Source of the DNA: an uncultured Bacteroidales bacterium
GTDB lineage: Bacteria > Bacteroidota > Bacteroidia > Bacteroidales > JAUNSR01
DNA: 64,000 bases
NCBI GenBank assembly: GCA_947074145.1
Contig: CAMTOJ010000010.1
Location: forward strand, 1-64,000
Direction of reading: 5' to 3'
Shown: positions 20,101 through 28,728 of the stretch, one piece after another
How the letters are laid out: each line of letters starts with the position of its first letter
Position numbering within the stretch: position 1 is the first letter of the stretch
Translations under genes and position numbers: made by a program
Notes under the pieces: model-generated
What the model was told of the DNA's origin: nothing
Database searches by the model: none
What the model saw: the letters and a program-made list of their open reading frames with translations, nothing else

Positions 20101-20267
20101 CTTTTCTTATATAATTTCCCTTTATCAACGATATATTCAGATAAACCCCAATTTGGTTGTCCGGAGAAGACTCTTAGAGTATTATCGACTGCATCTGTTT
20201 GATATTGTTGTATTTTAAATTTTAATTTCATCATTTTACCATTTTCGGTATCTTTCAATTTCGCCAA
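17112..20267 (-). CDS. res: Type III restriction enzyme, Res subunit
   Basis: A 1051-residue superfamily 2 helicase-nuclease. Motif I is EMETGTGKTYVYIKT near residue 125, motif II is IILDEPQKMGG (DEPQ in place of DEAD, usual for Res), and motif VI is KRQEVGRGLRLCVDQ. Near residue 985 a C-terminal PD-(D/E)XK nuclease is visible as YSPDWAIAFEKE and YFIAETKGSM. Res forms a complex with Mod, tracks along DNA using ATP and cuts unmethylated targets. Family proteins usually begin MKLKFKIQQYQ, so the Met codon at 20231 is the more likely start than the one at 20267. All key motifs are intact. Confidence 0.92.
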   Translation of the reverse strand: MAKLKDTENGKMMKLKFKIQQYQTDAVDNTLRVFSGQPNWGLSEYIVDKGKLYKKSKGRLTEVTDPSLGFADSDEDITGYKNGDIVLSKEEILKNIHQVQSDNNIRLSNDLSDKLGHCQLDIEMETGTGKTYVYIKTMFELNKQYGWSKFIVVVPSIAIREGVKKSFDITVDHFMEIYGKKARYFIYNSNNLNQIENFAQSNEISVMIINTQAFNTSMKEGAKNSAARIIYSVRDEFGSRRPIDVISSNHPIIILDEPQKMGGVATQTALARFKPLFTLNYSATHKETHNPIYVLDALDAYNQKLVKKIEVVGFELKNLKGTDSYIYLEDIILSKTEAPKARLEFEVKRSNNIKREIKNLSVGDDLFYLSNELEQYRGYIISDIHIDTLNSSHSTVTFGNGKKMYIKDVFGDVSADHKARIQIRETIRAHFRKEAALFKRRIKTLSLFFLDEVANYRKYDEEGNQTIGRYGEIFEQEYKSELNNNTDLFDPDYMAYLHAISAGETHAGYFSIDKKGHSVNSEVKRGSDQSDDISAYDLILKNKERLLSFDEPVRFIFSHSALREGWDNPNVFQICSLRQSHSAGQKRQEVGRGLRLCVDQKGVRMDAEVLPEEVHTVNKLTVIASEGYASFVSDLQKDIKADLYDRPTKADIDFFTGKLIKTSEGDKYKITKDDAQEIVFQLRMNNYITKTGEVTDAFREDLQNGTLKKLPDELAPLTDAVYKRVQSIFDSKVLDDMIEDGSKVKTPENRLNDNFAKKEFKELWKRINHKYAYTVAFDSNELIKNAVLAINKELEVTQLTYVVTKGVQKGTLNKDDFNEGTILQQQSSSTDKLRTDVVSHVKYDLIGKIASGTTLTRKTVATILSKINPVKFNMFKTNPEEFISKVSRLILEQKSTMIVEHISYNQIEGEYDSTIFTQEKHTSMDKAFKAKKSIVDYVFTDGTAEKSLERKFAENLDISEEVVVYAKLPKGFHIPTPMGNYSPDWAIAFEKEKVKHIYFIAETKGSMSSMELREIEKNKIACAEKLFEKLSTSEVRYGKIDGYDTLMGLVK

Positions 20268-20321
20268 TTATAATTGGCGATTTATCTATAATATACAATG
20301 CATAATTATTAATGACCAACA

Positions 20322-22196
20322 TTACAATATTTTAGTAATTGTATTAGGAGAATAAGTTTTAAATATCTGCTCAAAATTTGTAGCAATACTATCATCTTTC
20401 ATACTTCTGTCACGCATCACTGCATAAGCGGGTTGCATTTTAGCGATGGATTTAACAACATCTTCTGTTATCTCGTCATCGAAACAAGCAATCAGAAAAC
20501 CTTTTGCTACATTATATATTGTTTTATCCTCAATGGTTAATTTTTCTATTTTACTGTCAAGAGTTGCACCTAATTCAAGCATTACCTGAAAAAGTAAATC
20601 TTCTGCAGTGCGGTCAGATTTTACATTCTCCGTTTGAGAAAATAGATCAGTTTGATTGTAATCTGAAGGTATATAATATACATCTTCCATATTACTGCTG
20701 TCAAGTTTTAATACACGGAAACCGGTATCGAGTTTATTAATATTCTCTTTATTTGAATTTTCCTCTTTAATTTTCTTTCCGGCACGTCGTATACGCTCTT
20801 TACCTATTTCACAAATATTTTTATAACCAGCTTTGTATGCTTCACTTTTTATATCTGTTATTTCAGGAAGTTGTACCATTATAAATTTTCGATTTCCATC
20901 ATCTTCGGCATTTAGTTGCATTACTGAGTGAGCTGTTGTTGATGATCCTGAGAAAAAATCAAGAATAATAGAGTCCTTAGATTCAATCTGACTTATAAGT
21001 AAATTTAAAAGAGACATTGGCTTAGAATAGTCAAATATATTAGCATTCAGAATACTCTGTATCAACCTTGTAGCCTCTGTATTAAGTCCAACTGAATCAA
21101 ATATAACAGATGATAATGGATTGTTTTTATTCTTTAATTCATTAAAAAACCTTTTTTGATAAGGTCTCTTATTAATATCTTTAGGAAAATAGATTCTTTT
21201 TTCGTTAATCATTCTTTCCATTGATTCAGGTATAAAAGCCCATACTCTATTAGGATTAAAAGGATATATGTCTCCTGTTTCTGGATCAATTAAATCATAA
21301 GCCTGATTAGGTCTCATTGAAGCAGACATTCCAACTGTCAGATTATCTAATATCCATGGACCTCTAGGATCATTATCTGGATTGGAATAATTAGATGAAT
21401 TCTTTTTTAGACCAATAAAAGAATAAAATGTATTTTTTTTATAAGCTAATACAGATTCGTGATCTATAGAGATATTATTATCTGTTAATGAGGATGAAAC
21501 TCTTCTTTTCCACACAAAATCTGCTAGAAAATTTGATTCTCCAAAAATTTCATCCGCTATTTTTTTCATATTGGAAATTTCATGATAATCAATAGAAATA
21601 AAAATAACCCCATCCTCCGTCAGCAAGTCCCTTGCAACCTTCAAACGTGGATAAATCATATTTAACCAATCCGTATGAAAACGACCATTACTTTCAGAAT
21701 TAGCAACAAGTCTATTACCCTGTTCATCATATTGTCCGCTATTAGCTAAATATTCAGAAGTAGATTCTGCAAAATCATCCTCATAAACAAAATCATTACC
21801 AGTATTATATGGAGGATCAATATAGATCATCTTTACCTTACCAAGATATGTTTCTTTTAAACATTTAAGGACATCAAGATTATCACCCTCAATATAAAGA
21901 TTCTGTGTATTATCAAAATCCACACTCTCTTCACGACATGGACGAAGTGTAGCATTAATAGGAGAATTAGCAAGAAGCACAGCTTTCTTTTTATCCGGCC
22001 AAGTAAACTGATATCGCTCTTCACGCCCCTCTACAATCTCAGAAGAAAGTTCCTGACGAAGTTTATCAAAATCAATCGCATGAACAAGATTTCCGTTCTC
22101 ATCAATTTTCTCAGTAATACAATTTGGAAAAAATTCTGCTATCTTATCTATATTTTGTTTAACGCCATCCAGCGTCTGCATTTTTAATTTATTCAT
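20322..22196 (-). CDS. mod: Type III DNA methyltransferase, Mod subunit
   Basis: A 624-residue beta-class adenine methyltransferase. The catalytic motif IV, YIDPPYNTGNDFVYEDDF, is at residues 125-142; the AdoMet-binding motif I, ILDFFSGSSTTAHSVM, lies near residues 413-428. A target-recognition region lies between them. Mod sets the sequence specificity, protects host DNA and forms the complex with Res, which follows 54 bases downstream. A TATCTTTG box at 22291-22298 gives a candidate own promoter. The frame is intact, with no simple repeat tract of the kind that makes some mod genes phase-variable. Confidence 0.93.
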   Translation of the reverse strand: MNKLKMQTLDGVKQNIDKIAEFFPNCITEKIDENGNLVHAIDFDKLRQELSSEIVEGREERYQFTWPDKKKAVLLANSPINATLRPCREESVDFDNTQNLYIEGDNLDVLKCLKETYLGKVKMIYIDPPYNTGNDFVYEDDFAESTSEYLANSGQYDEQGNRLVANSESNGRFHTDWLNMIYPRLKVARDLLTEDGVIFISIDYHEISNMKKIADEIFGESNFLADFVWKRRVSSSLTDNNISIDHESVLAYKKNTFYSFIGLKKNSSNYSNPDNDPRGPWILDNLTVGMSASMRPNQAYDLIDPETGDIYPFNPNRVWAFIPESMERMINEKRIYFPKDINKRPYQKRFFNELKNKNNPLSSVIFDSVGLNTEATRLIQSILNANIFDYSKPMSLLNLLISQIESKDSIILDFFSGSSTTAHSVMQLNAEDDGNRKFIMVQLPEITDIKSEAYKAGYKNICEIGKERIRRAGKKIKEENSNKENINKLDTGFRVLKLDSSNMEDVYYIPSDYNQTDLFSQTENVKSDRTAEDLLFQVMLELGATLDSKIEKLTIEDKTIYNVAKGFLIACFDDEITEDVVKSIAKMQPAYAVMRDRSMKDDSIATNFEQIFKTYSPNTITKIL

Positions 22197-22290
22197 ATTT
22201 ATATTCTACTCATAATAACGTAAAATTCCTTTATGAAATTCACCATTTGAGTAATTCGCGATTTATTAAATTTAAAACAATTATATCGCG

Positions 22291-22298
22291 CAAAGATA
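22291..22298 (-). promoter_or_regulatory. Candidate -7 box upstream of mod
   Basis: TATCTTTG on the minus strand matches TAnnTTTG. It lies immediately beyond the HNH gene stop and about 95 bases upstream of the mod start, so mod and res could be transcribed independently of the HNH gene. Confidence 0.4.
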
Positions 22299-23072
22299 TT
22301 AAATAGACTTCTTTCTTTTACGTATTTTTATAATGATATTTGACAACTCCTCAGGATTCATAAATAATCCATCTTTACATCTATGAAGCATAGCATGACA
22401 ATTTGGACAAACAGGAATTAAATCTTTTTCAGGATCAACATTATAACTTTTATCTCTATGAGATATGGGCATAATATGATGAACCTGAATATATCCTGCT
22501 GCTAAATCTCCATAGACATCTTTTAAATCTACCTCACATGTTTTACATACAGTACCATGTAATTCTATACACTTATTTCTCGCAGATTGATTTCTTTCAT
22601 GTCGTTTATGTGTGGCTAATTTAATTCCACCCTCTTCAAAATTTTCATTATTTAGTTTTTCCAAAAATTCAGATGGTATTTCCCAATATTTTCTTATTTT
22701 ATTTTCTGCAGTTTGATCTAAGCTCTCACAATATTCTTTAAAGATCTGATCAAGTTTATCATTCTGTTTACAAACACCGAATAGTTTATTTAATAATGTA
22801 CTTGTTCCTTCTGTACTAATGGCACTTATTTTTCTTTCTTTCTTATTTTTATAATGCTTAATAAGTGAATTATTTTTATATCCAATAAATCTACTTGGAA
22901 TGAAATGATATTCTCCGTTTTGCTCATAACATAAAAGGTTCGATCCTTTCTTTATATATTTAGCCATCTCATAGTAATCATCTTCAGACGAGTCCTCTTT
23001 CAAATAATTTTCAACAGTTTCAATATTCTCAATAATATCATCTATATTTTCTATTAATTGCGGCGTTTTCAT
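22299..23072 (-). CDS. HNH endonuclease
   Basis: A 257-residue protein with a clear C-terminal HNH nuclease domain. It has a Cys pair CKTCEVDL, the core YIQVHHIMPISHRDKSYNVD and LIPVCPNCHAMLHR, so both zinc-binding CxxC pairs and the catalytic His are present. The N-terminal 150 residues (about 45 percent charged) have no recognised family and may be the recognition domain. It lies between Mod and the broken PD-(D/E)XK nuclease, and is likely an additional restriction activity linked to the Type III cluster. The gene starts 11 bases after the stop of its upstream neighbour. Confidence 0.85.
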   Translation of the reverse strand: MKTPQLIENIDDIIENIETVENYLKEDSSEDDYYEMAKYIKKGSNLLCYEQNGEYHFIPSRFIGYKNNSLIKHYKNKKERKISAISTEGTSTLLNKLFGVCKQNDKLDQIFKEYCESLDQTAENKIRKYWEIPSEFLEKLNNENFEEGGIKLATHKRHERNQSARNKCIELHGTVCKTCEVDLKDVYGDLAAGYIQVHHIMPISHRDKSYNVDPEKDLIPVCPNCHAMLHRCKDGLFMNPEELSNIIIKIRKRKKSI

Positions 23073-23083
23073 AGTGTGTTTTT

Positions 23084-23986
23084 TTAATTAGATTTTGAGA
23101 TATTATATTTAAGCTTTTTTGCATTATTAATAAATTTGCCAATGTTATCAGGATACCATTGTGTAGAAGTAGCAATAACACAATCTGAAAGTTGAATAAG
23201 ATCTTCAGGATTAAGCTTGTTCCTTTTTCGTGCAGTTCTATTAAAAACTTCTTCTGCATATTCCAAAGTTTGAAAACACCCTTGACTGCCTTGTAACGAT
23301 TTTGGAAATACTTTTTCTAATTCGGCAAAAGTTATTTTTGGATTTTTAGCAACATAGTCTTTGATTATTATATTTACTAATTGACCTTTGTTATAATCAT
23401 TTCCATTAAACTTATATTTTGTATAATCTTTATTTGTACTTGAAAATTTAAAATAAGTATCAGTTATTACATATATTTCAGAAGTGACAGAATTTCTGTA
23501 TCTGTTTATTGTTATACCGGCAATTGGTATTTTAATATTATCAATATCCAATTCAATACCTTGACTAAGTCTTTCATTTAATTCTTTTGAAATAGTTTTT
23601 CCCACTAAAACACCTATCCAATTGGGACTTTTAGTAATTTCTTTATCAATATCATCAGTGGAACGTTCGAATAATTCATTTCGTCTTTCTAAGTAACCTT
23701 CTAATTGTTTTAATGATTCAGAATTAATTTCATCTAGCTTCAATTCTACAATTGCAAAGGTATTCGAATCATATTGTGCAAAAATATCAATACGTCCTTT
23801 TTTATTTGCTCTTCCCCGATCTAAAGCAACTTATGCATCTATGATTGATGGGTCAGAAAAAATATCATTATCAAGCTTTAGTATATTTTCATTCTCTATT
23901 AAATATGCCTCCATGGCAAGTTCCTTACGAAACGGATATTCATCTAATGTTATATTATTTGCTGTAATTTGTTTAAAAAGGTGCAT
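23084..23986 (-). pseudogene. PD-(D/E)XK-like nuclease gene interrupted by an in-frame TAA
   Basis: An ATG at 23986 opens a frame that runs 51 codons to a TAA at 23831-23833 and then continues in the same frame to 23084, 300 codons in all plus the final stop. Across the stop the protein would read PSIIDA-stop-VALDRGRANKKGRIDIFAQYD, followed by FAIVELKLDEIN. This is a nuclease core with D in RIDIF and ExK in VELKL. Relatives have Glu at the stop position (..DAEVAL..), so one GAA-to-TAA change explains it. The C-terminal half (KGQLVNIIIKDYV, FPKSLQGSQG, TQWYPDNIGKFINNAKKL) is a module I recall from other restriction-associated proteins. The piece after the stop could only start at non-ATG codons and would lack the first 50-80 residues. 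Confidence 0.7.
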
Positions 23987-24080
23987 AATTTTTGTGATTA
24001 AACTATTTATAATATATGATTATTTGCAAGATAATAGCAATGTTTTGTACTTTAACATTCAAAAATACTATCGATTAATT

Positions 24081-24731
24081 TTACTTTAATTTTTCTTTAA
24101 GTTCATTCAATTGCTTATGCATTAAAAACTTTTTATAAGGTTGTTTTTCCTTAATGATTTTACATTTCAGGACTTCAATATCTTTAAGCAAAACCTCTCG
24201 CTGATTGGACTGCTCAACATCATTACGTAAATCATCACTTTTCGATATAATTTTTTCTCCCGCGACCTGACGAACAAGATTCTCATATATTGAATCCATA
24301 TCCAATCCATCTACTTCAATTGTCAATAAATTATGATTTATCCATGATGAACGATATGCCTTAGTGATACGAAATGTTTTTTCTGTCTTTCCAGTGCTAT
24401 CTATCCACTCTTTATAATTGAGATGAAGAGATACCAAATCATCTTTACTTAAGATAAAAATAGTATGACGAGGCATCATACTATCTATGAATGAAAACAG
24501 ATCATTAGGACAATTATTATCCTTAACCGGTACATGAAATACAGCTATCTCATGCACATCTTTTCCATCCGCAACATTTAAAGTACCGGGCGCGAATTTA
24601 GCCAGCCATTCCACTTTGACTATATCGTTAGTGAAATGTTCTTTCATTCGAATATTAGCACCCAATTGATCAATAAAAACCTTTTTGGGTATTGTTCGGC
24701 TTACGATGGTTGATGTTGGTAAATTATACAT
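24081..24731 (-). CDS. DUF4391 protein
   Basis: A 216-residue protein matching DUF4391, as judged from the N-terminal pattern LPTSTIVSRTIPKKVFIDQL and the segments VEWLAKFAPGTLNV and EIAVFHVPVKDN. The C-terminal 50 residues form a charged coiled coil (QREVLLKDIEVLKCKIIKE, HKQLNELKEKLK). DUF4391 genes typically lie between a PLD/SNF2 helicase and Type III Mod/Res genes, exactly as here. The molecular role is not established; it is probably a partner subunit of the helicase. Confidence 0.75.
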   Translation of the reverse strand: MYNLPTSTIVSRTIPKKVFIDQLGANIRMKEHFTNDIVKVEWLAKFAPGTLNVADGKDVHEIAVFHVPVKDNNCPNDLFSFIDSMMPRHTIFILSKDDLVSLHLNYKEWIDSTGKTEKTFRITKAYRSSWINHNLLTIEVDGLDMDSIYENLVRQVAGEKIISKSDDLRNDVEQSNQREVLLKDIEVLKCKIIKEKQPYKKFLMHKQLNELKEKLK

Positions 24732-24736
24732 ATCTA

Positions 24737-24991
24737 TTAATCATAGTTATCGTTGCTGTAATATGAATCTATATCATCTTCACTATCATAATCAGAATAA
24801 TCATAGTTCACAGATTCTGTTGCATTTTCATTATATGTATCTTCTTCATATAAATTCCCCCAATAATTTCTTCGTGGTTTATGGATTCCAACTTTTCCAT
24901 CTGATACAGGATTATCGTCTATAGGATAATCATAATTATTTCTTACATAAGATTTTTTCATCATAGTTATTATTGTATTATTAAAAAACAA
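24737..24991 (-). CDS. Small acidic Tyr/Asp-rich protein
   Basis: An open frame of 84 residues. The likely start is the pair of Met codons at 24964 or 24961 (MMKKSYVRNNYDYPID), which lie just after the helicase stop at 24970; the longer version would overlap the helicase gene by 22 bases. The first 45 residues are basic to neutral. The last 35 are strongly acidic with repeated Tyr and Asp (ESVNYDYSDYDSEDDIDSYY). No family is recognised. It sits in the 240-base space between helicase and DUF4391 gene on the same strand, so co-expression is likely. The acidic tail could mimic DNA or bind a basic partner, but this is speculation. Confidence 0.5.
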   Translation of the reverse strand: MFFNNTIITMMKKSYVRNNYDYPIDDNPVSDGKVGIHKPRRNYWGNLYEEDTYNENATESVNYDYSDYDSEDDIDSYYSNDNYD

Positions 24992-27900
24992 ATCAATTCA
25001 AAATCATCCAAACCTTTAATCTCATCTCTTAAAACTGTTGTTTCACCGAATGAAAAAAGACTCATAATATCCGACTCCTCTTTCACCTCAATAATACTAT
25101 TTATAGCTTGTTGAAGAAGATCCGAATATCGGGACATATCATGACCGTCTTTAGTTTCCTTATTAAATTTTTTACATAAATCTTTTATCGGTTCACTTTT
25201 TCCACGACATGCAGCCCGCATATTATCAAGCATATTCTTTGGTGATAGATGATCACAAATCACCTCTCCATCATGCTTTATATAAACCATATAAAATGGA
25301 TGCAACAGATTTTGGTTATTGATATTTACTCCGTTATTGCGGTTTTTAAGCACATAAATCACTCCCGGTTCTACAAATTGGGAGCTATTAACCACTGCAC
25401 TCATTCCAAAAGGAGTATGAGATATATCCGGATGATCTTTGATATAAGCAAGCAAATCTAAACGGAACTCATTTAGCCCTAAATCCATAATGTTTATGCC
25501 CGTATCCATATCCTCTATATCAACTACCTCATCCTGCAATCTTTTAAGTTGATCCTTACGATATTCCAAGTCACCCTTTTCTTCATCTGATAATAAATTA
25601 TCATCACCTGTAGAGGTTAAGACAGTTGCTTTCATTCGAGATTCAACCCTGCCTTTGAGTTTTATATAATCATCTAATTCAACATCAGGCCAATAATTTA
25701 CCAATTGTATTACTTCATTTTTCGAACCGATACGATCAATTCGTCCAAATCGCTGAATAATACGTACCGGATTCCAATGAATATCATAATTAATAAGATA
25801 ATCACAATCCTGTAGATTCTGTCCCTCTGAAATACAGTCTGTTGCAATTAGCACATCAATTTCATCAGTAGAACCGGGAAACAAAACCTCCCTATCTTTA
25901 GATAGAGGGGAAAACAGTGTTAGTATAGTATTAAAGTCCGGCTTTAGCTTCTTTATTGAACAAACACCATCAACCGAACCTGTCACCATGGCTGTATGTA
26001 ACCCGTATTCATTATGAATATAATCAACAAGCTCTGAATATAAATATTCTGCAGTATCAGAAAAGGCTGTGAATATCAATACTTTCTTATTGTTACCATT
26101 AATTGGATTACTGAATTTATTATCAAGATCCTCTATTAGTTGCCGTAGTTTACTGTCATGTCTTGGTGTAATATCTTTAAGCATAATAAGCAGCAGATCA
26201 AGTATCTCTTTATCCCTTCTCAGATACTGAATCCAGGATTTATAATCCATATCCGCTATCTCTATTTTTGTTTTCTTTCGTCCGATTGTCGAAGAACCGT
26301 AATACTCTTCATCTTCTGCTACATCTGACAGGTCGTAATCATCTACATTTAACGCTATATGTATATCTCTGCTCTTTGAAAATTTCTCAACCTCAATTAT
26401 TGTATTTTGGATAAGAGCTTCAATGCGATTGATAGTCAGGCGAAAAGAATTAACAGAACTCTCCAGACGCTTAAGCATATTGATAGCCATAAGTTTGCGA
26501 ATTCCTTTTTCACGACCTTGCATCGATAAACCACTTTGACTACCTGTCTTTTCTGGGTCAATATATTTGCTCATTCGGCTCGGCAATATAAAATCAGAAG
26601 GAGTATAGATTGCAAGATTTAAAGTTTGCAATAAAGCATATATCTCTTTATAGTTGATAGCCTTGCTTAAGTCAGTAAGTGAAGGACGTCGTGGTATAGG
26701 CTTTAATCTTGTTGGAAACTTACCAATATCTGCAGTGTCGTAATAGCGTTCTATATGCTTACGACTACGAGCGATTGTAACAGAGTCCAATACCTCAAAG
26801 AAATCAAAATGCAGCATTGATAGAAGCTTTGCAGTAGTTCTTTCCTCATGCGACATTTTTGCCCATTTATTATAAGCAGCCTGTGCCTGACGAAATATAT
26901 CATCAATACTGTTTTTTGTTTCAAGCAATTCATCTATTTTCTCTGATTCACCCTCATATGCCAGTTGTAATTGATTCTTTAAATCTCGGAATCCATTATT
27001 AACCGGTGTTGCAGAAAGCATTAACACTTTTGTTTTTACACCGGCTCTTATAACTTGATTAAGTAATCTGAGATAACGATTTTCTTTAGGATTTGCATCT
27101 TCTTCATCCGTAGAGATCTTGCCTCCGTTTCTGAAATTATGACTTTCATCAATTACAATAAGATCATAATTACCCCAGTTTATATGAGATAAATCCAATC
27201 CGTTTGATTTACCCGAATCGCGTGATAAATCAGAATGAAAAAGAATATCATAACGCAAACGATCCTCTCCGATTGGATTGTTTTTATAATTACTGCGAAA
27301 TGTTATCCAGTTGTCATTAAGTTTCTTTGGACATAATACCAATACTGATTTATTTCTATTCTCGTAATATTTAATTACGGAAAGTGCCGTAAATGTTTTT
27401 CCCAAACCAACACTGTCAGCAAGTATGCAACCATTAAATTTTTCCAGCTTATTTATAATTGCCAATGCGGCATCTTTCTGAAAATTATATAGTTTGCTCC
27501 ATATCTTACTATTCTTAAACCCCGTAGCTTCATTCGGCAATACATCTTCCGATATATCTTCAAGAAATTCATTGAAGATATTATATAGTGTAATAAAGTA
27601 GATATATTCAGGAGAGTTCTCTTTGTAAACTGTTTCTATATATTCAAGAACTTTATCTGTAACATCAACAAACTTCTCTTGATCTTTCCATTGAGCATTA
27701 AATATCTTAAGGTATTCATTGGCAAAAGGAGACGGTGAAGATATGATCATTGAATAAATATTGTTACCTCGCTCTAACCCTAACTCTGTAGTAGTAAATT
27801 CATTAAACGGAGCATATGATCTGGATTCCATACCTGAGATTTGTAAAAAACCGCCCATCTGTTCGGAAGAAGTATTTGATTTAAAACGGACTTTCTTACG

Positions 27901-28272
27901 TATCCATTCTGCACACTCTCTGGCAATAGCCTTTTGCGATAACTGATTTCTTAATTTTATCTCAAATTCAGAACCGTAAAGATTACGTTCTCTGTTTAAT
28001 TTAGGAATAAAAAACTCCCGTTTGTCTTTCTTTACTTTATCTTTAATAAAAGTGGGAGAAGTAAAAATAAAGCGTAGTTCTTCGATATCTTCAAGTTCCT
28101 CTTTTAATGCCTCAAAAGCATATATAGAAAAGGAGGCAGCTGCAATAGACACCTTTGAATTAATTGACAATCTCGATTTAAGATCATCAATTAATCTGTC
28201 ATTTATATTATTTATCAGCTTAGTCTCGTCGATTTTATACCTACTCTCTAAATATTCTTCTTTATTTCTCAT
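24970..28272 (-). CDS. SNF2-type helicase with N-terminal PLD-like domain
   Basis: An 1100-residue protein. The N-terminal 170 residues look like a phospholipase-D-like domain (KVSIAAASFSIYAFEALKEE, LRFIFTSPTFI), without a clear HxK motif. Helicase motifs follow: ADSVGLGKTFTAL near residue 287, DESHNFRN, MLSATPVNN, IATDCISEGQNLQDCDY and VRIIQRFGRIDRIGSK. The C-terminal segment LDDYIKLKGRVESRMKA is typical of this helicase group, which is often found with DUF4391, Mod and Res. It is the first gene of the restriction cluster, with a candidate promoter box at 28414-28421. I infer that it works as a DNA translocase in an extended Type III-like system. Confidence 0.85.
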   Translation of the reverse strand: MRNKEEYLESRYKIDETKLINNINDRLIDDLKSRLSINSKVSIAAASFSIYAFEALKEELEDIEELRFIFTSPTFIKDKVKKDKREFFIPKLNRERNLYGSEFEIKLRNQLSQKAIARECAEWIRKKVRFKSNTSSEQMGGFLQISGMESRSYAPFNEFTTTELGLERGNNIYSMIISSPSPFANEYLKIFNAQWKDQEKFVDVTDKVLEYIETVYKENSPEYIYFITLYNIFNEFLEDISEDVLPNEATGFKNSKIWSKLYNFQKDAALAIINKLEKFNGCILADSVGLGKTFTALSVIKYYENRNKSVLVLCPKKLNDNWITFRSNYKNNPIGEDRLRYDILFHSDLSRDSGKSNGLDLSHINWGNYDLIVIDESHNFRNGGKISTDEEDANPKENRYLRLLNQVIRAGVKTKVLMLSATPVNNGFRDLKNQLQLAYEGESEKIDELLETKNSIDDIFRQAQAAYNKWAKMSHEERTTAKLLSMLHFDFFEVLDSVTIARSRKHIERYYDTADIGKFPTRLKPIPRRPSLTDLSKAINYKEIYALLQTLNLAIYTPSDFILPSRMSKYIDPEKTGSQSGLSMQGREKGIRKLMAINMLKRLESSVNSFRLTINRIEALIQNTIIEVEKFSKSRDIHIALNVDDYDLSDVAEDEEYYGSSTIGRKKTKIEIADMDYKSWIQYLRRDKEILDLLLIMLKDITPRHDSKLRQLIEDLDNKFSNPINGNNKKVLIFTAFSDTAEYLYSELVDYIHNEYGLHTAMVTGSVDGVCSIKKLKPDFNTILTLFSPLSKDREVLFPGSTDEIDVLIATDCISEGQNLQDCDYLINYDIHWNPVRIIQRFGRIDRIGSKNEVIQLVNYWPDVELDDYIKLKGRVESRMKATVLTSTGDDNLLSDEEKGDLEYRKDQLKRLQDEVVDIEDMDTGINIMDLGLNEFRLDLLAYIKDHPDISHTPFGMSAVVNSSQFVEPGVIYVLKNRNNGVNINNQNLLHPFYMVYIKHDGEVICDHLSPKNMLDNMRAACRGKSEPIKDLCKKFNKETKDGHDMSRYSDLLQQAINSIIEVKEESDIMSLFSFGETTVLRDEIKGLDDFELICFLIIQ

Positions 28273-28728
28273 AATAATTCTTCACTTATTAAGGATAAAT
28301 TCCTAAAACTCTTCCTAAGTTTTTCTACTAGCTTAATTTGCTTAATCCCTTTTTATTCTAGCTCTTCTTTAGTGATAGATTGATTAACTTATTCTAACAT
28401 TTATCAATTTAAACAAATATATAAAATTTATAACATATAAAAATGAAATTCAGTGCATGATAAGTTCTCTTTTAAACTAACGTAAAAGTTATTCAAAACG
28501 TATGTTATTATATCATATTTTTTCACCTTAACAAGTTGGCGGAATTATATAATTATCGCTATCAAAACCAATGTTTTTAGCAGTCTGAATAAGAGCTTCC
28601 ACATCTAAATCGGCTTGGGACAATTAGTAACCAGATATAAATTTCGTAAACTGTTATTTCAGAATTTTAAAATATATGGTAGCAGTTCTGATATATCCTT
28701 TTTCCTATCACACAACAAATTTTACGAA
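28273..28728. other. Intergenic region with promoter box and a decayed coding tail
   Basis: This 456-base gap lies between the PLD/SNF2 helicase and the Mokosh-like PLD gene. It contains the minus-strand box TATATTTG at 28414-28421, about 140 bases upstream of the helicase start. At 28528-28623 a 31-codon minus-strand frame reads LSQADLDVEALIQTAKNIGF and onward to IIPPTC, bounded upstream by a TAA. It looks like the C-terminal tail of a lost gene, but is too short to assign. Confidence 0.35.

Noticed and set aside
20322..22196. Phase-variable mod gene
   Set aside because: No simple-sequence repeat tract was seen in the coding region or at its start.
23841..24089. Plus-strand frame of 82 codons
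   Set aside because: It lies antisense to the broken nuclease gene, whose coding frame explains the region.
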